Assembly (NCBI GenBank): GCA_002747055.1
Contig: PDSQ01000006.1
Location: forward strand, 1 to 43,802
DNA length: 43,802 bases
DNA from: Gammaproteobacteria bacterium
Lineage (GTDB): Bacteria > Pseudomonadota > Gammaproteobacteria > Pseudomonadales > Oleiphilaceae
Direction of reading: 5' to 3'
Shown: positions 19,941-27,733 of the stretch, in pieces
How the letters are laid out: each line of letters opens with the position of its first letter
Position numbering within the stretch: the first letter of the stretch is position 1
Program-made: the position numbers and the translations under genes
Notes under the pieces: generated by a model
The model's database searches: none
What the model saw: only the letters and a program-made list of their open reading frames with translations
Told to the model about the DNA's origin: nothing

Positions 19941-20291
19941 ATGAGCAAGCATGAAAAAATAACCTACGTTGAATTTCCGTCAAAAAACCTGGCGATTACC
20001 AAGAAATTTTTTGCTGAAGTATTTGGCTGGATCTTTGTCGACTATGGTTCTGAATATGTCGCTTTTAAAGACAAAGGCATAAATGGCGGCTTCTATCGAT
20101 CCAGCCTCAGTTCGACAACGGATCGAGGCAGTGCGCTTGTCGTTCTCTACAGCGACGAGTTTGAAACAACGCTGGCAAAAATCGAAAAAGCGGGGGGGAC
20201 GATTACCAAGCCAGTATTCTCTTTTCCTGGTGGTCGCAGGTTTCATTTTGCCGATCCTAACGGTAATGAATACGCAGTCTGGACAGAATAA
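19941..20291 (+). CDS. VOC family (glyoxalase/dioxygenase-like) protein
   Basis: A 116-residue single-module vicinal-oxygen-chelate protein. It shows the beta-alpha-beta-beta-beta pattern: ITYVEFPSKNLAITKKFFAE, VFGW, then YVAFKDKGINGGFY, VVLYSDEFETTLAKIEKAGG and the closing FHFADPNGNEYAVW. Family members use a metal held by His/Glu residues. The N-terminal His usual in glyoxalase I is replaced here (TYVEF), so a metal-dependent lyase role is uncertain; some relatives are binding or resistance proteins. It begins behind AAAAGAGG, 119 bases after the GyrI-like gene. Confidence 0.85.
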   Translation: MSKHEKITYVEFPSKNLAITKKFFAEVFGWIFVDYGSEYVAFKDKGINGGFYRSSLSSTTDRGSALVVLYSDEFETTLAKIEKAGGTITKPVFSFPGGRRFHFADPNGNEYAVWTE

Positions 20292-20312
20292 CTTCAAAAC
20301 CGGATTTTTATC

Positions 20313-20742
20313 GTGAAATCATCCGACACCCCAAAAGTTCAGGAACCGCTCAGCGGCATCGATACAGTCGACCCTGAAAAATATGACACGCTAATGAGGG
20401 TACGTGATTGGGTGTTTGTTCAGCATATTGGCGGGTTATCGAGTTGCCTACGTTAAATCCTCGAATGATATTCTTGCCGTTGCCGGTTTGAGCACCGGTG
20501 TAAAGCTCGCCTGGGGTAAATCTATCTGCTTCGACGATCAGGTAACAAACTCTCGGCATCGGTCAACAGGGGACGGTAAGTCTTTCATTGATTGGTTCAA
20601 TGCCGATGCCTTAGAAAAGGGTTGTGAACAAATTCATTTGGATTCTGTTGTCCCGCGCTTTCCTGCACATAGATTCTATTTGCGTGAAGGTTTTGTTGTG
20701 GCCAGTCATCATTTTTCAATTTCAGCTGTTAATGATGGCTAA
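20313..20742 (+). pseudogene. GNAT family N-acetyltransferase, broken
   Basis: Two frames each carry part of one GNAT protein. From GTG 20313 the first reads ...DPEKYDTLMRVRDWVF, the usual N-terminal helix region, then stops at 20454-20456. A second frame from about 20425 reads AGYRVAYVKSSNDILAVAGL, WGKSICFDDQVTNSRHRSTG, DGKSFIDW and LDSVVPRFPAHRFYLREGF, the acetyl-CoA-binding core and C-terminus, to TAA at 20740-20742. The roughly 20-residue stretch expected between these parts is missing and the frames disagree, so a deletion of several tens of bases plus a frameshift is inferred. Not expected to give a working enzyme. Confidence 0.75.
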
Positions 20743-20980
20743 TCGGGAAACCCGGTCTATCCTGATATAAGGGGGCTGAGGTATCGCCAGTGTTTGCAAC
20801 TTAGAATCTGGAACGGGGCGGTGGTTCCATGATCAAACAGGACTTTGTCAGTCTCCTGCCGGGCAATATATGCTCTATACTGCTCTAAACAAACCAGAGT
20901 GTTTGGCAAGACCACTTCTGGTATGCATTCCTCTAACCATGTGGCTAGATAAAAAGAAGTCCGTAGTGAAGAAGGTTGCT

Positions 20981-23197
20981 ATGAAAAACTCGAATACAAC
21001 TCCGATTTCTTTCGGTATAGGTTTCCGCATTGCGCTAATTTCTTGGCTGGTATCTATCGGCACCTTGATAATTTTTGTTGTCGTTATCATCCCCCAGCAA
21101 AAAGCCATATTTTTCGAGGATATGGAATCCAAGAGCAGAAGTCTGGAGGCGTCAGTGCATCATGCAATCGAAAGAGAGGCCATCACGGAGAACTTTTCCA
21201 GCCTGGTCAGGACCAGCCGGGCTTTGCTGGAGGGTGACCCTGATCTGGAATTTTTGGTCATCGTAAAAAAGAATGAATTTGCTTTGATCAATCAGCGAAA
21301 CGGGTGGAAGCTCGAGAAAAACATAGATGAATTCTGGATTCCTGAGACACTCCACTATGTCAGTGCCATCGCCACCACTCCGGTTCTGGATAGACAGGTT
21401 TTTCATCACGCCCATCCGCTTGAGCATTCAGGTGTTAAATGGGGATGGCTTCATATTGGCTTAAGCCTCAGTAATTATAACCAGCGTCTGGGTCACTTCT
21501 ATCATCAGACCTTCTTGTTGGGCCTGGGCTGCGCGATCCTCAGCCTGTTACTCTGTCTGGGCTACGCTCATCAGTTGGTTAAACCAATTATCCGGCTGCG
21601 CGATGTTGTCTACCAGATTGCCAGTGGTAACCTCAATGTGCGTGCCGAAAGCACCCGCCGGGATGAGATCGGCAATTTGGCTGACTCGGTTAACAATATG
21701 ACCGAAGGACTGCTGCATCGGGAAATAATTATAGACAGTGTCCGCTATGCCGCTCAACACTTTCTGCAATGCATGGATTGGCAAGTCGCCATCCCGCCTA
21801 TCATGGAGAAAATGGGGCAGTCGATCGATGCCTCCCGGGTTTATGTTTTTGAAAACACCCGCGACGATAGTGGTCAACTATGTATGTCTCGGCGCTGTGA
21901 ATGGGTGGCCGAAAACATTACTGCCCAAATAGCCAATCCTGCATTACAAAGCCTCCCCTACGCTGAAAGCGGTTTGGGTGAAAAAATAATCTCCTCGCTT
22001 GGGCAGAACGAAGCCGTCTCTGTGCTGTTATCCAAGATGAATGATGAAATTCGAGCCATACTGGAACCCCTGGGAATTTATTCCGTTATCCTCGTGCCAA
22101 TTATGGTGGGAAAAGACTGGTGGGGCTTTATTGGTCTGGATGACTGTAGTCGCGAACGTGCGTGGCTTGAAAGCGAGCAGGACAGCATCTGTGCTATCGC
22201 AGATATGCTGGGTACAACCATTGCCCGGCAGCAGGCCCAGCAATCCTTGCTGGAAGCCAAAGCCACGCTGGAAGAACGGGTTGAAGAACGAACCAGGGAA
22301 CTCCAGGATCAGGTAACAGCCAAAGAGCAGGCTATGAGTCAGTTAGCCGAGACCCAGAGTTCGCTGCTTGAAATGTCGCGTACTGCCGGCATGGCTGAAG
22401 TGGCAACGGGCGTGCTCCATAATGTTGGCAATGTTTTAAACAGTGTTAACGTCTCCAGCAATTTGATCCGGGAACAGGTTCGCCAGTCCCGGATCGGCAA
22501 TGTCAGTAAAGTCGCGGCTCTCTTGACGGAGCCCCAGGGTGGCCTCGCCCATTTCTTGACAGAAGATTCGCGTGGCAAACAAATCCCGGCCTATCTAAAT
22601 TCTCTGGCGACAGCGTTGCAAAAAGAGCATCAGCAAATAGTAGACGAGGTCGAAGCGTTGCGCCGCAAGATCGATCATATCAAGGAAATTGTCAGCATGC
22701 AGCAAACCTACGGACGCGTTCTCGGCGTGGTTGAAACCGTCGCTCCTAAAGACCTGATGGAGGACGCATTGACCTTGAACTCGGGTGGAATGACCCGGCA
22801 TCAGATTGACGTTGTTCGTGACTATAAGGATGTCCCTGCCATAGTTGCAGACAAACATACCATCATGCAGATTTTGCTGAACTTCATTACCAATGCCAAA
22901 TACGCTTGCTCAGAAGGTGATGGCCCCAAAAAGGTGATTCTGCGTATTTTCAGTCCCGCTCAGAATCGAGTGGCTTTTCAGGTGCAGGATACTGGCGTTG
23001 GCATCCTGCCCGAAAATATGGATCGTATCTTTCAGCACGGCTTTACCACGCGTAAAAAAGGCCATGGATTTGGTTTGCACAGCGGGGTATTGGCTGCCCG
23101 TTCTCTAGGCGGCGACATTAACGTTGCCAGCGACGGCCCCGGATGCGGCGCCACCTTTACCCTGGAAGTGCCTGTTCATTCTGGAGAAAGTGTATGA
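20981..23197 (+). CDS. Membrane sensor histidine kinase (HAMP-GAF-HATPase)
   Basis: A 738-residue kinase if ATG 20981 (GAAGGTTGCT upstream) is used; the frame is open to 20870 but without a ribosome binding site. Order: TM1 (~14-38), a ~135-residue periplasmic sensor region of no recognised family, TM2 (~177-199), HAMP (~200-252, DEIGNLADSVNNMTEGL), a GAF-like domain (~260-425), a coiled coil (EERVEERTRELQDQVTAKEQ), an H-box with His480 in VLHNVGNVLNSVNVS, and HATPase_c with NFITNAKYA, DTGVGI and HGFTTRKKGHGFGL. The unusual HNVGN H-box occurs in a known kinase subgroup. The stop overlaps the start of the REC-GGDEF-EAL gene (ATGA), so the pair is almost certainly cognate. Confidence 0.92.
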   Translation: MKNSNTTPISFGIGFRIALISWLVSIGTLIIFVVVIIPQQKAIFFEDMESKSRSLEASVHHAIEREAITENFSSLVRTSRALLEGDPDLEFLVIVKKNEFALINQRNGWKLEKNIDEFWIPETLHYVSAIATTPVLDRQVFHHAHPLEHSGVKWGWLHIGLSLSNYNQRLGHFYHQTFLLGLGCAILSLLLCLGYAHQLVKPIIRLRDVVYQIASGNLNVRAESTRRDEIGNLADSVNNMTEGLLHREIIIDSVRYAAQHFLQCMDWQVAIPPIMEKMGQSIDASRVYVFENTRDDSGQLCMSRRCEWVAENITAQIANPALQSLPYAESGLGEKIISSLGQNEAVSVLLSKMNDEIRAILEPLGIYSVILVPIMVGKDWWGFIGLDDCSRERAWLESEQDSICAIADMLGTTIARQQAQQSLLEAKATLEERVEERTRELQDQVTAKEQAMSQLAETQSSLLEMSRTAGMAEVATGVLHNVGNVLNSVNVSSNLIREQVRQSRIGNVSKVAALLTEPQGGLAHFLTEDSRGKQIPAYLNSLATALQKEHQQIVDEVEALRRKIDHIKEIVSMQQTYGRVLGVVETVAPKDLMEDALTLNSGGMTRHQIDVVRDYKDVPAIVADKHTIMQILLNFITNAKYACSEGDGPKKVILRIFSPAQNRVAFQVQDTGVGILPENMDRIFQHGFTTRKKGHGFGLHSGVLAARSLGGDINVASDGPGCGATFTLEVPVHSGESV

Positions 23198-25047
23198 TGG
23201 ATGCCGGAAACAATCAGTCATACCGTATTCTCACCATCGACGACAATCAGGCCATTCATCAGGATTTTGCCAAAATCCTGATCAAGGCACCGAATGAAGA
23301 TGCCGATCTGGACGACCTGGAAGCGGTACTTTTCGGTACCGCAAAGCCAACGAGCGGCGCGTTGAATTTCAAGCTCGATTGTGCGACTCAGGGTGCAGAA
23401 GGACTGGTTATGGTGGAGCAGGCGTTGGCAGAGAGTCAGCCCTACGCGCTGGCCTTTGTGGATAGCCGCATGCCTCCCGGAATAGACGGCGTTGAAACCA
23501 TTCGGGGGCTTTGGCAAAGAGACCCGGAATTGCAGGTTGTGTTATGCACCGCCTATGCGGACTATTCGTGGCAGGAAATACGCAATATACTGGGCGAGAC
23601 GGACAATCTGCTGGTTCTTAAAAAGCCGTTTGACAATATGGAAGTACTGCAAATGGCGCATGCATTGACTCGCAAATGGCAACTCGCCAGAGACGTAAGA
23701 GGGCGCTTGCATCAACTTGCGTTCTATGACAGATTGACCGGTCTGCCAAACAGAACCATGCTTTCAGAGCGACTTGCGAAGGCGTTGCGACATGCCAAAG
23801 CGAATCAGTCACAAGTGGCCCTGCTGTTTATTGATGTGGATAATTTCAAGCTGATCAATGATTCTCTGGGACACGGCTTTGGTGACAAGTTGCTGAAGAT
23901 CATTGCCGAAAGAGTGGTCTCTTGTCTGCGTGCCTCAGACATCGTTGGCCGATGGGTCGCGGCCAGGCTTGGCGGCGATGAGTTTATCGTCGTACTACCG
24001 AAAATCGCTGCAGAACATGCCGCCGCTGGCGTGGCCCAGCGCATCACCGATACCGTTGTCCAGCCCTTGATGTTGGATGGACATCAAATTCTGGCTACGC
24101 TGAGTATTGGTATCGCCATTTATCCCCAGGATGGAGAAACCAACGAAGATCTGCTGAAAAACGCGGATCTGGCTATGTACACGGCCAAACAGACTGGCAA
24201 GAATACCATTGCCTACTACCAGGAATCTATGAACACGCGGGCTGTGAAGCGACTGGCTCTGGAAAATGCATTGCGACATGCGCCTGCCCGAAATGAGTTT
24301 TTTCTTCACTACCAACCCCAAATGGATCTGGAATCCGGCAAAGTCAGCGGGCTGGAGGCGCTGTTACGCTGGCACAACCCCACCCTGGGGCAGGTGCCAC
24401 CGCTCGACTTTATTAAAATAGCTGAAGAACTCGGTCTGATCATTGAAATTGGTGCCTGGGTTTTGCGAACGGCCTGTAGCCAGGCCAAGACATGGATAGA
24501 CCAGGGGCTGTCTGTACCCCGTATTGCGGTCAATGTATCCATCAAGCAATTCTGCCATCCTGATTTTGTCCCTGACGTAAAACAGATCCTTGCCGACACT
24601 GGCCTCGATCCAAAAGTGCTTGAAGTTGAAATTACGGAAACGCTGTTTGAAGAAAACGTCGTCGATCTGGGGGCGATTGTGCAGCAGCTCAGGGAAATCG
24701 GAATCAGTATTGCAATCGATGACTTTGGTACTGGCTATGCCGGCTTGAGCCGGTTCCGGAAAATTCAGGTAGATTTCCTGAAAATAGATCGCTCCTTTAT
24801 CAGCGAAATTGAAAGCAGTAACAGTGCCCGGGATCTAATCAGGGGCATCGTCGCCCTGTCAAAATGTCTCAATCTCAATATTATTTCAGAAGGTATCGAA
24901 ACCTCGGCTCAGATAGAATACTTGCGTTCCATCGGCTGTCAGCATATTCAGGGGTACCTCTACAGTAAACCTCTCGCTGCGGATGCCGCTGAATCCTTTC
25001 TGCGTAATCCGCCGGATGTCGGAAAAGAAGCCGGACACGTACTTTAA
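23194..25047 (+). CDS. Response regulator with GGDEF and EAL domains
   Basis: A 617-residue protein: REC domain (~10-150) with acidic pair D16-D17, phosphoacceptor Asp90 (FVDSRMPP) and Lys144 (VLKKPF); GGDEF domain (~165-330) with intact LGGDEF at 260-264; EAL domain (~355-605) with EALLRW from Glu388, plus the downstream ITETLFEEN, DDFGTGYAGLSRF, KIDRSFI and SEGIETSAQ motifs. Both cyclase and phosphodiesterase motifs look intact, so it may make or degrade c-di-GMP depending on phosphorylation. No RxxD inhibitory site sits before GGDEF, and that loop (DIVGRWVAARLGGDEF) is about five residues longer than usual. ATG 23194 overlaps the kinase stop; the longer frame from 23143 is inside the kinase gene. 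Confidence 0.93.
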   Translation: MMDAGNNQSYRILTIDDNQAIHQDFAKILIKAPNEDADLDDLEAVLFGTAKPTSGALNFKLDCATQGAEGLVMVEQALAESQPYALAFVDSRMPPGIDGVETIRGLWQRDPELQVVLCTAYADYSWQEIRNILGETDNLLVLKKPFDNMEVLQMAHALTRKWQLARDVRGRLHQLAFYDRLTGLPNRTMLSERLAKALRHAKANQSQVALLFIDVDNFKLINDSLGHGFGDKLLKIIAERVVSCLRASDIVGRWVAARLGGDEFIVVLPKIAAEHAAAGVAQRITDTVVQPLMLDGHQILATLSIGIAIYPQDGETNEDLLKNADLAMYTAKQTGKNTIAYYQESMNTRAVKRLALENALRHAPARNEFFLHYQPQMDLESGKVSGLEALLRWHNPTLGQVPPLDFIKIAEELGLIIEIGAWVLRTACSQAKTWIDQGLSVPRIAVNVSIKQFCHPDFVPDVKQILADTGLDPKVLEVEITETLFEENVVDLGAIVQQLREIGISIAIDDFGTGYAGLSRFRKIQVDFLKIDRSFISEIESSNSARDLIRGIVALSKCLNLNIISEGIETSAQIEYLRSIGCQHIQGYLYSKPLAADAAESFLRNPPDVGKEAGHVL

Positions 25048-25294
25048 GCGCTGAACGATCGGTTAGCGACAAGCGTTTTTTAGCGATAGCCGATCGGTAA
25101 TCTCACTGCATATTTTCCTATCCAGAAGAACTGACCCTAACCGCTCGGTGCCTGCGGCGACCGAGGCGGTGTTCGTGGTTGCGCGTCAGCATTGAATGGC
25201 TGATTCGGCAAAGCCCAGTGGATGCAAGTGGCCAATAAATGTTATCGTGTCAAGGCTGAAAGAACACAATCACCCTGTTGACTAAGGTGTTGTT
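25048..25294 (+). other. Intergenic region with two inverted repeats
   Basis: No credible gene. CGATCGG at 25056-25062 and CCGATCG at 25090-25096 flank a T-run; the octamer-like CGATCGGT occurs twice. Further on, CCGC-TCGGT at 25141-25149 pairs with ACCGA-G-GCGG at 25160-25169, a GC-rich hairpin with one bulged G and no T tract. Either may act as a transcription end or RNA-stability structure after the GGDEF-EAL gene. Confidence 0.4.
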
Positions 25295-26137
25295 ATGAAA
25301 CTAATCCCGTTAAAAGGTAATTCTCAAAAGCTCGATGGCGGAGCCATGTTCGGTAATGCGCCCAAGGCACTGTGGCAGCGTTGGGTGAAAGTCGACGAGT
25401 TGAACCGCATCGAATTGTCTTGTCGTTCTTTGCTTATTCAATATCAGGGTAACAATATTTTACTGGAAACGGGCATCGGCGCGTTTTTTGACCCGCATTT
25501 GAGAGATCGCTATGGTGTTGTCGAGAGCGATCATAGGCTTTTAATTGCGTTGCAGGAGCATCAGCTTACCCACGAAGATATCGATATGGTTATCTTGTCC
25601 CACCTGCATTTCGATCATGCCGGTGGTATGTTAACGCCGTGGCAAGCGGATAGTGACAGTCAGTTGCTGTTTCCGAATGCGCAAATATATGTAGGTAAAG
25701 AACAGTGGGAGAGAGCCTGTCAGCCTAATCGAAGAGACCGGGGATCTTATATTCCCGGTTTACAGACTTTGCTGAAAAACTCCGGCCGGTTGCATCTGGT
25801 CGAGCGCAATGACGCGGCTCCGTACCCGGAGATTTTATCCTTTCTCTGGTCTGACGGACATACCCCCGGGCTTATGATGACGTGGATAAAAACAGACAAC
25901 TGTCCCGTTGTTTTTGCGTCTGATCTTGTTCCGGGCAGCCCGTGGGTGAACCTTTCCATTACTATGGGATATGATCGTTATCCCGAACTACTGATCGATG
26001 AAAAAACCCGATTGATTGAATCTTTAATAGCGGAAAATGGCATGATTGCCTTTCCTCACGATGCCGAAATGGCCATCGGCAAAATAATAAAAGACGCCAA
26101 AGGCAAGTATATGGCTGAGGAAGTCGAGCTGAAATAA
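25295..26137 (+). CDS. Metallo-beta-lactamase-fold hydrolase
   Basis: A 280-residue cytoplasmic MBL-fold enzyme without a signal peptide. The metal-binding HxHxDH motif is HLHFDHAGG (His103, His105, Asp107, His108); DGHTPG near 187-192 supplies the next histidine, ASDL the bridging aspartate, and PHDAEM the final histidine, so a complete dinuclear site is predicted. The architecture resembles lactonase-type and YtnP-like members, but substrate identity cannot be read from sequence. ATG 25295 follows an AAGGTGTTGTT leader. It stands alone, between the c-di-GMP gene and a decayed toxin-antitoxin locus on the other strand. Confidence 0.85.
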   Translation: MKLIPLKGNSQKLDGGAMFGNAPKALWQRWVKVDELNRIELSCRSLLIQYQGNNILLETGIGAFFDPHLRDRYGVVESDHRLLIALQEHQLTHEDIDMVILSHLHFDHAGGMLTPWQADSDSQLLFPNAQIYVGKEQWERACQPNRRDRGSYIPGLQTLLKNSGRLHLVERNDAAPYPEILSFLWSDGHTPGLMMTWIKTDNCPVVFASDLVPGSPWVNLSITMGYDRYPELLIDEKTRLIESLIAENGMIAFPHDAEMAIGKIIKDAKGKYMAEEVELK

Positions 26138-26239
26138 CAGCGTATCAAGTGGCCATGAGCCGAACGTCAGGAATTGTAAAGCCCAAGCCATCACAGATTT
26201 TTAAATCGGATGGACTATTGTCGTTGGCGTGATGCGTTT

Positions 26240-26284
26240 TTAATAAGCTGATTTTGCATCCGGCGTTAAGCGATAATTAGCCAT
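26240..26284 (-). pseudogene. ParE-family toxin remnant
   Basis: ATG at 26284 reads MANYRLTPDAKSAY then TAA. MANYRLTPDAK is the typical start of ParE/RelE-type toxins (M-x-x-Y-R-L-T-P-x-A), which are normally ~95-100 residues. It begins 4 bases after the stop of the upstream phd-like gene, the usual antitoxin-toxin spacing. Nothing recognisable as the rest of ParE follows in the ~100 bases before the MBL gene, so the toxin has lost nearly all of its length and should be inactive. Confidence 0.55.
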
Positions 26285-26288
26285 ATTG

Positions 26289-26659
26289 TTATTCGTCTAT
26301 GCGGCATTCTAAACCCAACTCCTCCCACATCCAGTTAAAATCATGGTGCGCCATAGGTGGGACAGTGGTGGTGTTTCCCAAACCTTTAAGCCACTGAATC
26401 AGTGACGATTGGTCGTGTGGTCCCGAGTCTAATTCACTGAAAAATGACTCACCATCAATCAGGTTGCCTGCTGCTATATCAGCATTGACCTGCAGGACTC
26501 TTGATTGCAAAAAACGCAGCTTGAGCGTTCGATATTCTCGTATTCTTCTGCTGAGATCACCACCACAACCGGTTTGCCGTTCTTGTTAATCTGAACTGGA
26601 GCACGCTGCGCTTTTAAGAGCATGTCACCAAAATGGGGTTTCGCTTCATTTAATGCCAC
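26289..26659 (-). pseudogene. Phd/YefM-family antitoxin, frameshifted
   Basis: From a possible GTG at 26659 the frame reads [44 protein letters not shown], the clear Phd/YefM DNA-binding fold. Near 26524-26529 the sequence has GAACGCTCAAG where GAAGCGCTCAAG would be expected. In the other frame it continues LKLRFLQSRVLQVNADIAAG, NLIDGESFFSEL, the expected toxin-neutralising tail, so one base is missing. After that tail the frame runs on for ~45 unusual residues (through PPMAHHDFNWMWEELGLE) to TAA at 26289-26291. It overlaps the end of the YkgJ-like gene. Followed by a truncated parE, it marks a dead toxin-antitoxin operon. Confidence 0.7.
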
Positions 26660-26964
26660 CCGGTTTGGCCATTTGTTTCCGGTCGGGTCGCCTGTTCCAA
26701 TGCATCCAGTATCCTGATTGCCTGTTCGGTACTGTCGCCACAGTTCTCCGCACTGGCGACAAAAGCCGCGCAAACAGCGGGTCTTTCGGGTTGACCGAAT
26801 AGTTTGCAAAGATTGTTTTCGTCGAGCTGAACGCATCTTTGCCCGGCTGGCTTGCCTTCCGGCATACCGGGAATCGGGGAGTCGATGGATGGCGCGATAC
26901 AACAGGCAGCGCAGCCGGGGCGGCATTGGAACCCAGTCGATTTTTTATGTTCTGTGTTTTGCAT
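26650..26964 (-). CDS. YkgJ-family cysteine cluster protein
   Basis: A ~104-residue protein starting at ATG 26964 ([18 protein letters not shown]); the frame is open to 27000. Cysteines are spaced CRPGCAACC...[15 protein letters not shown]...RPAVCAAF...ENCG, the putative metal or Fe-S/zinc-binding pattern of the YkgJ/CxxCxxCC family, and the RCxxL...CxLF...RPxxC arrangement is typical. Function in the family is not established. It overlaps the end of trmO by about 20 bases, so the two are probably co-transcribed, and its own 3' end overlaps the decayed phd gene. Confidence 0.8.
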   Translation of the reverse strand: MQNTEHKKSTGFQCRPGCAACCIAPSIDSPIPGMPEGKPAGQRCVQLDENNLCKLFGQPERPAVCAAFVASAENCGDSTEQAIRILDALEQATRPETNGQTGWH

Positions 26965-27730
26965 CTGCCTGTGTTTGCTGTTCTGATTTTTCTTGATCAA
27001 GCGGCAAGATATCCAGAATAATCGCGGTTTTATCGATCACCTGCCATTTAACGTCAGACTCGAAAAAACGTGTGCCGTAAATCCGATTTGGATCATTTTG
27101 ATAGGCTGGACGTGGATCTAATGACAAGGTACTTTCTACCAGCTTTCTCAGGTTTTCTATCCCTTGTCGATTTTGGTGACCGACTTGTAGATGAGCCAAC
27201 CGCTCGAGTGCGGTTGTCTGCCATTCGATTTGCAAGGTCGTTTTCGGCGCGTCGGCGGCAAACGAGCTGCGGGCGTCCGTTTTGCTATCGGCATAGGGAA
27301 TATAGGGCTTGATATCGATAATGGGTGTGCCGTCCATTATATCGGCACCGATGATATCCAGCCATAACCCATCGCGTGCCCGACGCAGCCCGTTAAATTC
27401 GACACAGGACAAACCCATTCCGTTTGGCCGAAAAGGACTGCGGGTCGCGAAGACTCCCCGTTTTTCGTTGCCTCCCATGCGGGGCGGCCGCACTTTCGGT
27501 AACCAGCCTTTGCCCCGGTTTTTATGGAACAAAAACGCTAGCCAAAGGTGGGAGAAGTTGTCTATGCCGTCGAACGCATCGGTCGTATCAAATGGCGGGA
27601 GCATGTGTATCGAGGCTGGCATGGCGACCAGGCCGGATTGGCGGGGAGTGCCAAACTTTTCTTTAAAACCGGAAGTCAGAATGCCGATCGGAGTGATTTC
27701 AACCGGGTCGCTTGCAAGAAAGTCAGTCAT
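26945..27730 (-). CDS. trmO: tRNA (adenine(37)-N6)-methyltransferase TrmO/TsaA
   Basis: A 261-residue protein matching the TsaA/YaeB beta-barrel family: [58 protein letters not shown] and [12 protein letters not shown]. In E. coli TrmO methylates N6-threonylcarbamoyladenosine 37 of tRNA-Thr using SAM. The ~120-residue C-terminal extension, with [16 protein letters not shown], matches the long gammaproteobacterial form. It lies 3 bases after the unknown exported protein gene (27734) on the same strand. Confidence 0.93.
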   Translation of the reverse strand: MTDFLASDPVEITPIGILTSGFKEKFGTPRQSGLVAMPASIHMLPPFDTTDAFDGIDNFSHLWLAFLFHKNRGKGWLPKVRPPRMGGNEKRGVFATRSPFRPNGMGLSCVEFNGLRRARDGLWLDIIGADIMDGTPIIDIKPYIPYADSKTDARSSFAADAPKTTLQIEWQTTALERLAHLQVGHQNRQGIENLRKLVESTLSLDPRPAYQNDPNRIYGTRFFESDVKWQVIDKTAIILDILPLDQEKSEQQTQADAKHRT

Positions 27731-27733
27731 AGC

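Noticed and set aside
20870..20980. Upstream start for the histidine kinase
   Set aside because: No ribosome binding site, and the extra 37 residues look unlike a protein start; ATG 20981 is preceded by GAAGG and begins right before the first membrane segment.
20743..20980. Possible riboswitch (c-di-GMP type) before the kinase gene
   Set aside because: Only a small CGGG-AAA-CCCGG hairpin is visible; conserved GEMM features are absent.
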